64,000 nt of DNA from Ustilaginoidea virens (lineage: Eukaryota; Ascomycota; Sordariomycetes; Hypocreales; Clavicipitaceae). Position numbers and translations under genes: made by a program. A model generated the notes under the pieces. It was not told the DNA's origin, did no database searches, and saw only the letters and a list, made by a program, of their open reading frames with translations. The stretch is taken from contig NC_057321.1 in assembly GCF_000687475.1 (NCBI RefSeq), positions 1,178,001 through 1,242,000 on the forward strand, given 5' to 3'. Shown piece by piece: positions 11,974 through 23,672 of the stretch (position 1 is its first letter; the number at the start of each line of letters is the position of its first letter).

Positions 11974-12345
11974 GACGACGGGGGCGGCTGCATGATGATG
12001 CCCACCCTGCGGCAGAGACGACGATGCATGTATACGGTTTGCGGCGTACCCGGGACGGTTCTTTTTCTTCTTTACTTTCAGTCTTGCCTGTTGCTGCTAC
12101 TCGTCTTCTTCTCCCCCCCCCTTTTTTTTGCGGACCTGTTCTCTTGTCGCATCAGCCGGTTTATTCCCATTATTTTCACTGCAAAACCGCGTCCGATTCA
12201 ACCCTGCCTGCCTCCTTCTCTCTTTCCAGCCGTCACCGTGAAATCGATGAATAAACGAGTGCCAATCCCAAAGTCCGTTTCCCTCCCGAGTTGCCCCCCG
12301 TTCCAGCATCATCACCCGAGTCGTCGTCGAGCCGCTTCGCCCTCG
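11974..12345. other. Convergent spacer between utp7 and pth2
   Basis: This 370-bp tail-to-tail spacer is pyrimidine-rich with C and T runs near 12114-12130. It probably holds both 3' UTRs. No gene is seen. Confidence 0.55.
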
Positions 12346-13134
12346 CTACAACAGCTTCAAGTGCCCCGTAATCTTGTCCACGACGCTCTTCGGCGCCGGC
12401 CCGACCCCCAGGACCGTCAGCGTCCCCGGATCGATCTGCGTCCTGCCCGCGTCCTGAACCACCTCAGCCGTGACGCCCAGCTCGAGCGCCCGCCACCGCA
12501 GCTCCATCAGCTCCGCCTCGCTCCGCACCTGCACCGCAATCTTGGCCTGGCCGCCCCTCTCCCAGCGCCGCAGGATCTCGCCGGCCGCCTTGGACCCGCC
12601 GCACAGGGCCTTGTAGCAGGCCAGCGTGGCGTGGGAGCACTGGGCCGCGATTTTGCCTTTTTCACCCGCGGCGCACAGCAGTCAGCCGGGGCCTTGGGCC
12701 TTGGGCCTTGGTTCTCGCGCCGAACGACTTTTTGACGCAGGAAAAGGTGGCTAGGGCTTACCTTTGGTCATGCCCAAGTCGGTCCTGACCACCAGGACGA
12801 GCTTGCACTCTTCGCCGGGGTCGCCGGGCATGGGCAGGGCGGTGCGCTCAATCAGGCCGCCCGCGCGGGGGGCGGCCCGAAGACCCTGCTTGCGGTCGGC
12901 GGCCTCGCCGTTGGCCCAGTTGGGCGCGTGGTCGAGGACGCAGTCGCGCTCGTCGACGTCGCTCTCCTCGCTCTCGACCGGGTCGTACAGGTTGCGCCGT
13001 CGTTCTTCGGCCAGCGCGGGCGAGATGAGGTAGCCTCTGGTGGTGAAGACTCCGAAGAGCCAGCCGGTGATGAAGGTAGCGAGGGCTGTTGTGAGGACGA
13101 TGCCAGTCTGGGTGCCCTGGTCGACGACGGCCAT
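12346..13134 (-). CDS. pth2: Peptidyl-tRNA hydrolase 2
   Basis: Pth2 cleaves peptidyl-tRNA released by stalled ribosomes; the eukaryotic form is often anchored to the mitochondrial outer membrane. Two exons, 13134-12762 and 12656-12346, give 227 aa. A single membrane helix (about residues 12-33, around IVLTTALATFITGWLFGVF) precedes an acidic linker. The catalytic domain has the family signature TDLGMTKGKIAAQCSHATLACYKAL at the splice, and then GHLKLL at the end. I chose the start MAVVDQG because it sits right before the membrane helix after an A-rich leader. An in-frame ATG at 13266 would add 44 basic residues and cannot be excluded. The intron acceptor (AAAAAG) lacks a pyrimidine tract, which is odd. 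Confidence 0.9.
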
Positions 13135-13504
13135 GACGGCTTTGGGTGTGTGTCGTCCTTTGCTTTCCTTTACTTTTCTTTTCTTTCTTCTTTTTTTCTT
13201 TTTTCTTTCTTCGTCTAGCGATGAACTGGCAGAGTTTGACGGCGAGTTTTTGGGGGTCCGAGCCATCGAAAGAGTGACGTGAGCCAGCCGCGTAGCCGCG
13301 TCACGTAACCGCGCTAGCCGCCCGCGTAACTGGCTACCCTGGGCTTGTCATTTGCCGAGGCCCACACACACCACCCGTGCGTGGCTGGAGCTGGATGAAA
13401 GTTCCGGTCTGCCCGCCGCCATCGTCTAGTTCAAGCTGCCGTTGAAGCTGACCAGGTCACCGCTTCAACGGGTCTACAACGGCCAGTCAAACTGCCTTTT
13501 ACGA
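13135..13504. other. Divergent spacer between pth2 and nrk1
   Basis: A 370-bp head-to-head spacer with T/C-rich sequence next to pth2 and a degenerate GC-rich repeat (gccgcgtagccgcgtcacg and variants, 13285-13330). No gene is seen. Confidence 0.5.
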
Positions 13505-14422
13505 ATGAGCGGCACCCAAGGGCCCAAGGCCCTCGTTGCAGGCATATCCGGGTGCTCCTCCAGCGGCAAAACCACCCTCGCCCGTCTTCTGCGCGACATA
13601 TTCCCCAGCACCTTCATCCTCCACCAAGATGACTTTTACAAGCCCGAGGCCGAGTACGCCCCCCCCCCCCATCAAGAACAAGCCGTGTCCAATGCTCACC
13701 CGCCATCGCAGGCTGCCCTCCAGAGACGGCCTCATCGACTGGGACTGCTCCCAAGCCTTAGATATTGCCGCCCTGTCCGACGCCCTGTCCCATATCCGGC
13801 AGCACGCCGTCTTCCCAGTACGCCAAAAAAAAAAATAAAAAAAATTCCCACCACCACTAACAAGCCGCCCGCCACGCCGTCCGCCGACTAACAAGCAGCT
13901 CTTTTGCTCCAGCCCACCCTGGAATCGAAAGAAGACGACAACTCCGTCGGCCAGTGCCCCGTCGCGGAGTCCACCGTTGCCTCGTTGAAGGCCAGGGTGG
14001 ACGACGCTCTCCCCGCGTCGCACCCCCTTCGGAGCGGCAAGCTTCGCCTGTGCTTCCTGGACGGATTCCTGCTGTACTCGCCGTCCATGGCCGCCCTGCA
14101 GGCCCATTTCGACATGAAGCTGTTTGTGAGGACGTCGTACGCCAGCGCCAAGGCTCGACGCGAAGCGCGCGACGGCTACGTCACCCTCGAGGGGTTTTGG
14201 AAAGACCCCCCTGGCTATGTGGACAAGATTGTGTGGCCCAACTACGTACGGGAGCATGCTTGGATGTTCGAGCGCGGTGATGTCGAGGGTGCTTACGACG
14301 AGGCGGCTGTGGAAAAGGAGGGGATTCGGGTGCTGGGGGAGGCGGCGGTTGATTCGAGTCTGGAGCAGACGCTGGTGTGGATGGTCGAGTCTGTGCTGGA
14401 CGAGTTGAAGAAGCATCAATGA
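13505..14422 (+). CDS. nrk1: Nicotinamide riboside kinase
   Basis: Phosphorylates nicotinamide riboside to NMN in NAD+ salvage. Three exons, 13505-13653, 13712-13817 and 13913-14422, total 254 aa. The Walker A motif GISGCSSSGKTT is at residues 13-24, followed by LHQDDFYKPEAE, which contains the catalytic aspartates of the family. The first splice gives LPSRDGLIDWDCSQAL, the expected substrate-binding stretch, and this fixed the boundary. RTSYASAKARREARDGYVT acts as the lid region. Intron 1 is only 58 bp and contains a C run; intron 2 contains an A run. The gene converges on the Dicer gene with 136 bp between stops. A related uridine kinase role is less likely given the DDFYKP/DWDCP pattern. 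Confidence 0.92.
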
Positions 14423-14558
14423 AATAAATAAACGGTGCGAGTGGTCGGTCAAGCAAAGGAGCAGATGTTATGGGTGGGGATCCCTTGTCAGATACGGATC
14501 TATCCAATTCGCCATTATCAACTCCTTCACTTCACCTTCCCACTCCCAAGTCTCTTCA

Positions 14559-17500
14559 TCAGCCCACCACATAGTCTCCTCCTTCTTCCCACTCCCCCAG
14601 CTCTTCAGCAGCCCTACCCAGGTTCTCGTCTGCGCGCATGGCTTTCGTCTTTTCCATCGTCATGATTCGTACGGCTTCCTCTGCCGCCTTTGTCTTCACC
14701 TCTTCGTTTGTCACTCCGTCAAAAACTTCAGCAACAACTCGCTGGCCAACACGTACGCGGCAAGTAAACCGCTTGCCGCCGGCGCCCGCCCCCTTCTCAA
14801 CGTCGACTTCATAAGTGACAGCCTCCGAAGACGCAAGCCTTCCCACGGCTTCTTTGGGGTGTTCGACTTCAACCCGGTCGTCGATCAAACGATCCAAGTA
14901 TGCCAGCAGGCCAAACGTCCCCAACATGGACTCGCACTTCTCAATGCACCCAGAATCAACCCAGATGGCTCCGAGTAGCGACTCGAAAATATCGGAAAAG
15001 AATTTCTTGGCTTGCAGGCGAGCCAGGAGAGCCCAAGGGTAGTGACTGCCCCCTCGCAGCCCCGCCAAGATATCTGGACCAAGAAGCTCGTATCTTTTCA
15101 GCATCGCGGCTTGCTCAATCCCCACGGACACGGAAGAGTGCCTCATGAATTTCCACAGCGACGTCGGAGTCGTCTCCTTCTTGTAGACGTGAAGGTCGTC
15201 TGTCAGGGCCGCTTCGAATCGCTTCACTTTGTAGTCTAGGGTCAAAAAGGCCAGAAAGTCTCCATTCACCACGGCCGTCTTCAAACCATGCATCTTATGA
15301 TGGGACAGTGGTGGCTTGACTGAGAACATTCTATGAACAACGATGAGGTCAAGGACTGCATCACCGATAAACTCCAAATGATCGTATGAGCGCCGGTCGC
15401 GGTCGAATAAGCAGGATTGGTGCGTCATTGCTTCAATCAGTAGCGCCTTCTTCTGGAACGAATAGCCAATCATTTCCTCCAAAGGTCGTAGTTCGGGAGA
15501 AAGGACGTCTGCATCTCGAGCCATGGCGAAGAACATGTCGCGGCAGGCATTGACATCTTGCCACTCGATGTCGTTGATGAATTCCGCAATGCAAACCTGG
15601 GCCTCTTTTATACCCCCCGTAACGAAAGACGCCCCTACGAGCGACTCCACCACATCGGCCAAAACCTTGGTAGAGAGCTTGCGGGGTGGCTCTGCAGACT
15701 GTGGTTTCGTGTCTAGATTGGACAAGTAGAGCGGCCGCCATTTCAGGCCAGTGAATGCCTTGGTGAGAATATATTTAGCCAGCCCCTGCTCGCTGGCGCC
15801 TCTGCACAGTCGAGAGTTGCTCACCAGCCGGTCTTTAAACAGGGACAGATACCCTTCAGGCCAGGTGGGGTCTATTAAGCAAGTTTTGTCAATAACGGGC
15901 ACCTCACTTCTTTTCGGGTTACAAGGAAGGGGTGGGGGGCAGGCAAGACTTACGAATGGCTGAAACTTGAATTGAGGCGCAATACTTCAAGACAGAGTCT
16001 CCCAGAAACTCAAGTCTTTCATAGTTGACAGGTTCGTTTGCACTCCGGGAGCTGATCGCTTCCCTGACAAGTCCCAGATCGGTCATATCGATCTTTCTTA
16101 ACAGGGTTGAGGACAGTTCCTTTGCTACCAATGTCACCTCCAGCTCATGCAGAATGGAAGGGATGAGCATTCCAAGTTTCGCATACCGAAGTTGAATTCG
16201 GTCTACTGTTGCCCAAGGTTGCGGAAGAACTTGCGGATAAGTTTTGGGGCATGCTGAAGCTTGCATCTTTGACCGGTTTCGGTGCAGAAAGTCTGATTGC
16301 CTCGTCCATCGTTTCACTATCAGATAAGGAACGTCTTGCGGCGCATCTTCGTAGTTTAAGAACTTTCTTTGCACTTGTTCCGCAGGTGGCTTGCAAGATG
16401 TGATGCCCAAGTAGTGAAATGGCTTGTTTGATTTGTCTCGAACCAGGAACCCACCTCCAGTGACCTCATTGTCGCTCGGGTCAAACATCCTGGCACCGAT
16501 ATCTTTCATTGACATGTCAAGCCCATCGACAAAAAGCTTGACGACGTGGCTTTCTTCTTTGACAGGCCATCGATGAGAAAAATGGAGTGCCAGCAGCGTC
16601 GACGTATGGTCCGGCAGAGAACTGGCTTCGGCAGCCGTTATAAGGCGGCGTGACTTGAACCGAATCCGGCCGCTCGCCCGCCGGTCGGCAAAGACTCGAA
16701 TAGGCCGCTTCAGCTCCATTTCATTCGGAAGCACGATACCAAAGTCAAGCCGCCCAAATTCCTCGTCATAAAGAGTCAGCGAATAGAGCCATGCCTGCTG
16801 CGCGCTCTTCCACAATTTAGCCACGTTCCACCACGGGTTGAAAAGCACGTCCACCTCGGCTTCTGCGACCCTGCTCTCAACGCCACGAGCATCCTCATAT
16901 TTCAGCGGTAACAAGTGTTCACTCATCAGGCCGGCTTCATAGAGTCCTCTGTATGCCACGAAGGCCGCATCTTTTGTCGCGGCCTTTTCAGAGAGCCAGT
17001 TAAACTCTCCATCGACTCTTCGTAGCTCGGGAGGGAAGAAAGAAGGAAGCAGCACCGTGGCGCTCAAAGTGGCCTGGACAGGATGCCAATGCCGGTGGAT
17101 AATGTAATCAGGGCGGCTGTCGACGAATTCTCCCCTGCTCAATATCCTGCAGAGATGCTCTAAGTGAGGTTTGGCATTGTCATGATCAAGTCTTGCACCA
17201 GTACTTTCCACTTGGAAAAAGGCAGAGCATTTCTCATCAGAATTCTCCAGACTCTGTAATTGTTGGATTTCGCGCTGTGTATCCTGATATACGGCCTTCA
17301 TATCTTCTTCAAGAGCCTCCCATCTTGCCGTGGTTGATGAAGAGTAATGGCTCAGCAAAAGCAGTTGGGAGTCCTTCATTCGGGCCCTACCTCGGCGTTG
17401 TATAAACGATTTAGGCGTAGCAGGGTGATCAAAGCAAATCACCATGTTGCAGGCTGGTACATCGATTCCCTCTTCCAAAACAGAGGTGGCGATGAGGATG

Positions 17501-19323
17501 TTAATTTCACCAGCTCGAAATTTCTGGAGTGCCATCTGGTCCATGTCTGCCAAGGGTTCGTACAAGGCCTTTTTCCTGGAAAGATGATTTGAATAGCCAA
17601 CTATTGATCCGATGCGATGCCGCTCTGCTATTCGGGGACATGAGACAAGGAGGTCGCGCAAAAGACTCACGGTAGCCCTCTCTCTCGCAAAGATTATGCA
17701 GACTATCGCGTCTTCCATGGAAAGAAGTTCGCTCACGAGGGCGCTCGCTTTCCCGGAGATTTCGTCCCCATTTTGAGGCATAAGGGTTGGGCGCGACGGA
17801 GAGACTCGATGTAAAAATTCTGCCAGGTATTGCCTCTCGGCATCGTTCCAATCCTGAAACATTTCGTTGTTATTTTTGTCGATACGATCCAAAAAAGAGG
17901 TGGCTGCTTTCCAAATGTACAAATCAGCAGCCCAGGAGCCAAGCTGATGGTATGTCTGGATGCAGCGACCCCAGAGACCCTTGATTTGATTCTGGGCAAA
18001 GGTGTCGTACTTTTCTATGGCATTCACTAGCGCACGGCGATTCCGTTCACTCGGATCTTTTCGAAGCCTGAGGACGTGCGGATCGCGGGTGATGTCGAGA
18101 TTGCGAAATTCGCATTGTAACCGCTCCATCGACGGAGTCAGAGGAAGGGGTGGTGATGAGTCGTACTGAACGGTGCGTATTTGCGGCCTCTTGGCGCACT
18201 TTAAAAGTTCTTGGCGATGTATAGTCGGCGTGATGCACTTGGCATCAAGTAATGCCTCAAGCGCCTCGATGTTTTGGACGTCTTCCGTCATGCTAGGTGT
18301 GGCCGTGATGCCCAGAATTGACGGTGTATACTGACCCGACGCTTTGCTCCGATGGTAGAAATCGCTCATTATTTTGCTGCCTGGATTCTTCCCAGTACAG
18401 TGATGCGCTGTAGCCGATGCTTTAATAACCATATCTCTTAATGCGTTGTAAACGAGTGCCCAACCAACCTTCATCAAGGACAATGAGAGACAGATGGTCC
18501 ATTGTGACAAAAGCATGGCAGAGAGCGTCGAAAAGGACCTGGTACGTAGAAACCACGATGCGTACTCCGTCCAGGATAGTTTCCCATGTACTCCCTGACC
18601 AGGTATTGAGATCGTCATTGCCCGTGAGCATCTTGATGGATACAGAAGCAGCTTGTAGTCGTATCACTTCGGACTGTTGGGCGCAGAGAGCGACGGTGGG
18701 AGCGAGAAACCATACAATCTGGGTGGAAAGCCGTTGTCAATGATATTTTCACACACAATGTTGGGAACGACTATTCCATTCAGCAATACCTTGTCGGAAT
18801 CGGATCTATCCAACTCGGCTTTAATACGCAGGATGGCACTGAGAGCAATATCAGGGCACGGCTTGTCTTAAGGAAAGGCTGCTAGACAGTTGCGATTGGA
18901 GTTGAGGATAGGCGCATGACTTACACATGAGTTTTGCCACTTCCCGTGTCCATCTTGAGAGAGAGTTAGTTGCGTTCTAGGTCATTTGGGCCGTTACAGA
19001 AAGCAAATGCCATCAGTACTTACAACAATAATTGCATTTTGCTTCAAACTCGCATCGAGCATTTCTACCTGATAAGCCCGAGGAGACACGACAGCAGAGC
19101 GGGAGTTCCCAAGGGCGTCATTTTCAGACTCTGGGCTGGAGTCTGGCGACCCATGAAGATGCTGCTGAAAAGAGGCTTCCGCGGCAGCATCATCGGATAT
19201 AATCTCGGTGATAATGGGAGACTTTGAGCGGGCAACATCTTGCTCAAGACCAATGTCTGAGTTGATCTCGAGCGATTCGTCCGACGATACGGAGTCGCTG
19301 TCATCGTCGCTAGTCGAACACAT
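14559..19323 (-). CDS. Dicer-like ribonuclease III (DCL2-type)
   Basis: Dicer cuts double-stranded RNA into siRNAs for quelling and antiviral RNAi. Six exons (19323-19024, 18953-18925, 18838-18790, 18718-18469, 18407-15954, 15871-14559) join in frame to 1464 aa. The helicase has MDTGSGKT at 101-108, FLAPTVALC, DEAH at 208-211, the SAT-type motif GITATPS, and motif VI QRRGRAR near 545. A Dicer dimerisation-type region follows. RNase IIIa has the signature YERLEFLGDSVLKY near residue 1006 and RNase IIIb has DHLEFIGDAVLDL near 1190; both keep the catalytic acidic residues. The tail (about 1390-1440) resembles a degenerate dsRNA-binding fold. No PAZ domain is recognisable, which is normal for fungal DCLs. 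Assignment to DCL2 rather than DCL1 rests on the helicase stretch (KIVWFLAPTVALC, DEAHHC) and is moderate. Confidence 0.93.
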
Positions 19324-20621
19324 AACGGCTGACAGAGCCGCAGAGCGTGGCGACGTTCAGAGCAGCTCGTAGAACTTGCCAAATCGCATTGCGTTGCTTC
19401 GATTATTCTGAAGGGCGGGACACAGAGGTTGGCGCCGTAGAAGTGGGGGAGGTGCGAGTTCCGCGATTTGTGCGACTCACTCGCTCTATAGTCTGAAAGG
19501 TCGCCAACAACAAAAAGAGAGAAAAAAAAGATCCTCTCATGCGTTTAGTAGCCTTGGAAAAGGGAAGACGATTTATTGAGCTTTTTCTGCGACCCGTTGT
19601 GCGGCTGTCAGTGCCGAGGGAGAAAAGCGCAAGGGAAACAAGCACACAATTGGCCATTCAGGACTCGGCGAAAAGGCGTAAAGCTAGGGATGAATCTCAG
19701 GGAGAAAGAGGCGATGAGGCGCGCGTCTCCATGAATAAGGATTTTGCGCATCGGCTTCATTGCAAGTTTCCGAGGCAGTGAGCCGGTGCTGAAATGCGAG
19801 GTAGAAGCTTGTATAAGAAACAAGACATCCGTCATGACTCGGCTCGCCAAAAACCGTTTTTCCTTTTGTCTATCCAAAGCCCACTCTTCTCACCAGGGGG
19901 GGGGAAATAAAATAAAGAAAGAATAATGCAAGGTTGGGGAGAGTCGCGACAGACGGCATGACTGGCTGCTGCTGGGCACGAGATTCATCAATAGTAAACT
20001 TGGGAGGTAGTGGGCGATGATTACGGCTCAGGACGTTGCCGTTGCAAAAAGTGAGCAATGCTGGGTCACGACAAAGTGAAACAACAGCCTCTCGACTCGC
20101 CGTGTGTTTGGAGGAAGGAGCGATGCATCCGCATCACTCAAGCGGGATGCCTCGTTTTTCAGGGTCAACAGGTCTGTGTATCAAGCATCCCCGCCTGATG
20201 GCTGCTGGGCACTAGAGCTGAATGTGATCTTGGAAGAAATTCCAGCCATGATGTTTGTTCTCAAGCAACTACCTAGGTGGTACTTAAGTTATGTATGACT
20301 GTAAAATAACTATTGATTTCAGGGCTATTTTACTCGGTATAGCGCCAGCGCTGTGTAGACATCGCCTGGCGAAGTACATCAGTCAAATGGGGTTCACAAA
20401 GTATGGGTCGCAGCTCCAGAGCACAACTTGAATCCCAGAATCGAAAAGTCCCGGCTTTCTACAACAATGACCTCGTGTTTCGCTTTTTCCAGACGAATAA
20501 CCGCCGAGTCCCCTTGCGGGGTGACGGAACACTGCGCCATTTATTTCCCACTTGACTTGTTGTCTCGACTCTTGACTCTTGACTCTTGCCTCTTGCGTCT
20601 CGACGCAACAAAAGACCCCGA
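19324..20621. other. Intergenic between Dicer and the RCC1-repeat gene
   Basis: A 1.3 kb head-to-head region. I find no exon I can support; short open frames on both strands lack protein-like composition. It probably holds the promoters and leaders of both neighbours. Confidence 0.55.
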
Positions 20622-21841
20622 ATGGCGCTCTTCGCCACCGGCTTCAACGCTTGGAACCAGTTAGAATTCCACCATGAGCCCCAAGATACGGAACCGGATG
20701 ACTTGTGGACCTTTTCACAAGTACTGCAAGACCAAGACCTCGAACGACCACGGTCGAGCTTATACACCACCCTAGGTACGAATAATCACTGCACGCTTGA
20801 CAGATGCCTCGGGCCCCAAAACCTCGTGCCCATCACCACCCATCTCGGCAAGCGGCACCACCCAAGTCCGCCATACTACCCAACGTAAACCCGAGCAGTA
20901 CTAATACTTCCCGGACTCCGAGCAGCCCGCGGAAAAAGCCGCCATTACGTTGCCGGTATCAGCACTGACATTGACAGCGGCGAGGAATTCGAGCAGGCTT
21001 TCTGTTCTTTCCGAGCAGGAAACGGATCAATTGTCACCGTCGTCAACCCCGACGCACGATCGAGAGACCCAGACCCCGACGAGCCCGCCGAGGCACCTCG
21101 ATGCTTCCTAGAAAAGTACGCTTGCCATCAGGATTGGAGGCGCAGAACCCCATTGACCAAGTGGCCATGTGAGAGCCCCGTCCGGGATATAGCCCCGTAC
21201 GAGGCCGGGTTCCTGGTCCTCCACGAAGACGGCTCGGTCATGACTGTGGGAGACCCCCGTTATCCGGAGTGTCTCGCGCGGGAGGTGACGCAGGAATCGT
21301 AAGATGACCTCAAACTGTCAAAGCGTGAAGACCGTCGGCAAGGGAGAACAATCGTGCTGACTTTTGCAATCATTCAAGGCCGGCAGACGAACCGGGGTTA
21401 GCTACGGATGTAATGAACCTTGATGATCCGGTCAAGCACGTCACTGCGGGAGGTTATGTCCTGGGGGCACTCACCGAGAGTGGGAGCGTCTACGTTTGGG
21501 GCCGCCAGTCCAGTGCAGCACGACGCGTGCCATATAACACAGGAATAGATCTTAGTGGGGTTCCCAATTACTGGGAGGTCGATGGCGATAAAGACGTGCA
21601 GGATATCGCGCTGGGGGAGTCTCATGCAATAGCGTTGACGACGGACGGCAGGGTATACGTGACTGGCGAAAATAAAAACGGACAGCTTGGTCTGGGTCGG
21701 CATTGCGAATCCAGCACTAGCAATTGGACCATGGTTGAGTTGGATCTACCGATCAATCACAATGTTGTAGGCGTAGCTGCAGGTCCGAGATCCTCCTTCA
21801 TCTTGACAAGTCGATCCGACAAGTCAAAGAATGGCGTTTAG
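20622..21841 (+). CDS. RCC1-repeat protein
   Basis: A beta-propeller protein with RCC1-type repeats, similar in layout to fungal Ats1/RCC1-like proteins whose roles are mostly unknown. The best in-frame model is 20622-20775, 20804-20884, 20926-21298 and 21379-21841, giving 356 aa. Repeats are visible as LFATGFNAWNQL at the start, GGYVLGALTESGSVYVWGR, and IALGESHAIALTTDGRVYVTGENKNGQLG near the end. Introns 1 and 2 would be only 28 and 41 bp. The first is shorter than known spliceosomal introns in fungi, so exon 1-2 could instead reflect a frameshift or a different structure. Intron 2 has a strong branch site (tactaatac). It converges on the proteasome gene with 75 bp between stops. Confidence 0.68.
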
Positions 21842-21916
21842 AAGGCTTTTATTGGGCTTTATGACTCTATATAATACAGCAGGCTTTCCCCTTCGTTATC
21901 AAGCAATATTGCCACA

Positions 21917-23046
21917 TCATAGACTCGTCAAGTAATCCTCAATCTCTTCCGGAGTAAGCTTTCTGAATCGCGGACCGGTTGCCCCCTCCACCCCCTCCAT
22001 TCCCAGCAAGTGATCAGCAGGAGGACCGACAATACCTACATTTCATTAGCGATGCATCATCAAACGGGGGATGCAAAATCGTATGGCCAAAGGACACCAA
22101 CCAATCTCGATAGAGTCGCCGTTCATTTCTCCCTCAATGTTATCCTTCAAGGTCAACAGAGCAATGTGGATGGCGTCCTCGAGCTCAAGTTCCTCCGAGT
22201 ATCTCTTTTCCAAAAACGTCTTGGCCTTGGTTGCGCTCTTGCCAATAGCGGTGGCCTTCCAGGGGAAATAGCTTCCAGTAGGGTCAACCTGATACAGCAT
22301 GGGACCCCCCTTGTGAATACCGCCAGTCTTTGAAGTGGCCTTCTTCTCATCAGCTTCGGCAGCAGCTGTCCCAGACTCCTCAGGCTCAATGCCCTCGTCC
22401 CAGCCAGCGATCAGCATGCTCACACCATAGGGCCGAACACCCGCAGACTGCGTAGCCTCCTGCATGACTCGAGCGACATCTTGAACCAATATTCTGGTGG
22501 GGGGGTATTCGTTGTAGATTCTCTTGTAGCCAGTATGAGAGACCTTGCGTGCTCGGTCGACCAAAACTCGGTAGTCGGGACCCATGCCAGAGTAAACAGC
22601 ACCGATATTGGGCGTGATGTTGCTGATTTTGGATACGGAGCTCTGGTCAGCGAGGGGAGACGACGACTTCTTCTCTGTCGCGAGAACAATGCCATTGGTA
22701 GCTATCGGGTATGAGCATCGGTCACAGTTTATCGGCGCAACAGCCATGTTCACAAACCTTTGATGCCGAGTGCAGTGATGCCTTGATTAACCGCATTCAA
22801 CGCATATTCTTTGCGGTAGACAGGTTAGCATGCTCGGAAGCTGTCATTTGCCACGCGTATCCTTGGAGCAAGTGTGAATAAGAAAGACAAAGAAATTCAA
22901 GGAGTCCATACCGATCTGAACCAGCTTTCCGCTGTACAATGGAAGTTAGCAGAGTTGGAAACGCTTCCATCTAGCAAGAGTGACATCAACAGGCCTGTTT
23001 ACCTGGGGGAGAAAGTGGTTAGAGAGAAAGAATAACGGTCCGCCAT
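21917..23046 (-). CDS. pre8: 20S proteasome subunit alpha2
   Basis: Structural alpha-ring subunit of the 20S proteasome core. Five exons, 23046-23003, 22931-22912, 22808-22758, 22701-22102 and 22035-21917, give 277 aa. The N-terminus [25 protein letters not shown] is the alpha-subunit signature and is assembled across three small exons. [26 protein letters not shown] and [15 protein letters not shown] are typical of alpha2. The C-terminus [19 protein letters not shown] is also alpha2-type. A Lys/Ala/Glu-rich insert ([21 protein letters not shown]) makes it longer than the roughly 250-residue yeast protein. It is divergent from the RING-variant gene. Confidence 0.95.
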
Positions 23047-23672
23047 GGTTGCAATGGAAAGTTGAGAATAGCTCAGTTAAGAAGGCGTTTGTTTTGGCAG
23101 AGCCAGCGGGCGAGAAATTGAGTCGGCGAAGATGAACAAGTCCGATAATCACAGCGGGTGAGCTTGATCTTCGCAATCACTCATTGCAGCCCAGGCACGG
23201 CGAAGCTGCGCGTCGAGTTGCCAGGCGAGAGAGCTCCCGGACCCATCCGGCACAAGGTTCGTCCGAGCTCCGAGTCGCCACCTGGTCGTGCCTTCCCTTC
23301 CGCGCCAGCTTCTCCTTGGCACCAGAAAAGAACTTTTGCTCTGAAGTCAAAGTGAGCTAGTTGTCTTCCGGGCTTGCGGCTGGAAACTCCGCAAACGCTC
23401 ACACACCGAATCGATGAAATGGCCTTTTCGTCTCCTTGCTGGGTGAATATCATCAAACTTTGCTCGAACCATACACGGTAATACTTCTTCTTGCAGACAC
23501 CATCCATCTAGCCTTCAATTTGGAAGGCGTATGATGTGACGTGCATTTCGAGTCAAGTGCCTACAGTGGGTGACTTGCTCTTGCCTTTTCAGCTTCTTCC
23601 GCCTCATCCGCTACAAGACAGGTCAAGGGGTAATTTCTTGCCCCATTTACTATTTCAGCCGAAACTTGAACC
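23047..23672. other. Divergent spacer between pre8 and the RING-variant gene
   Basis: A 626-bp head-to-head region with no exon I can support. No PACE-like proteasome element (GGTGGCAAA) was noticed by eye. Confidence 0.5.
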
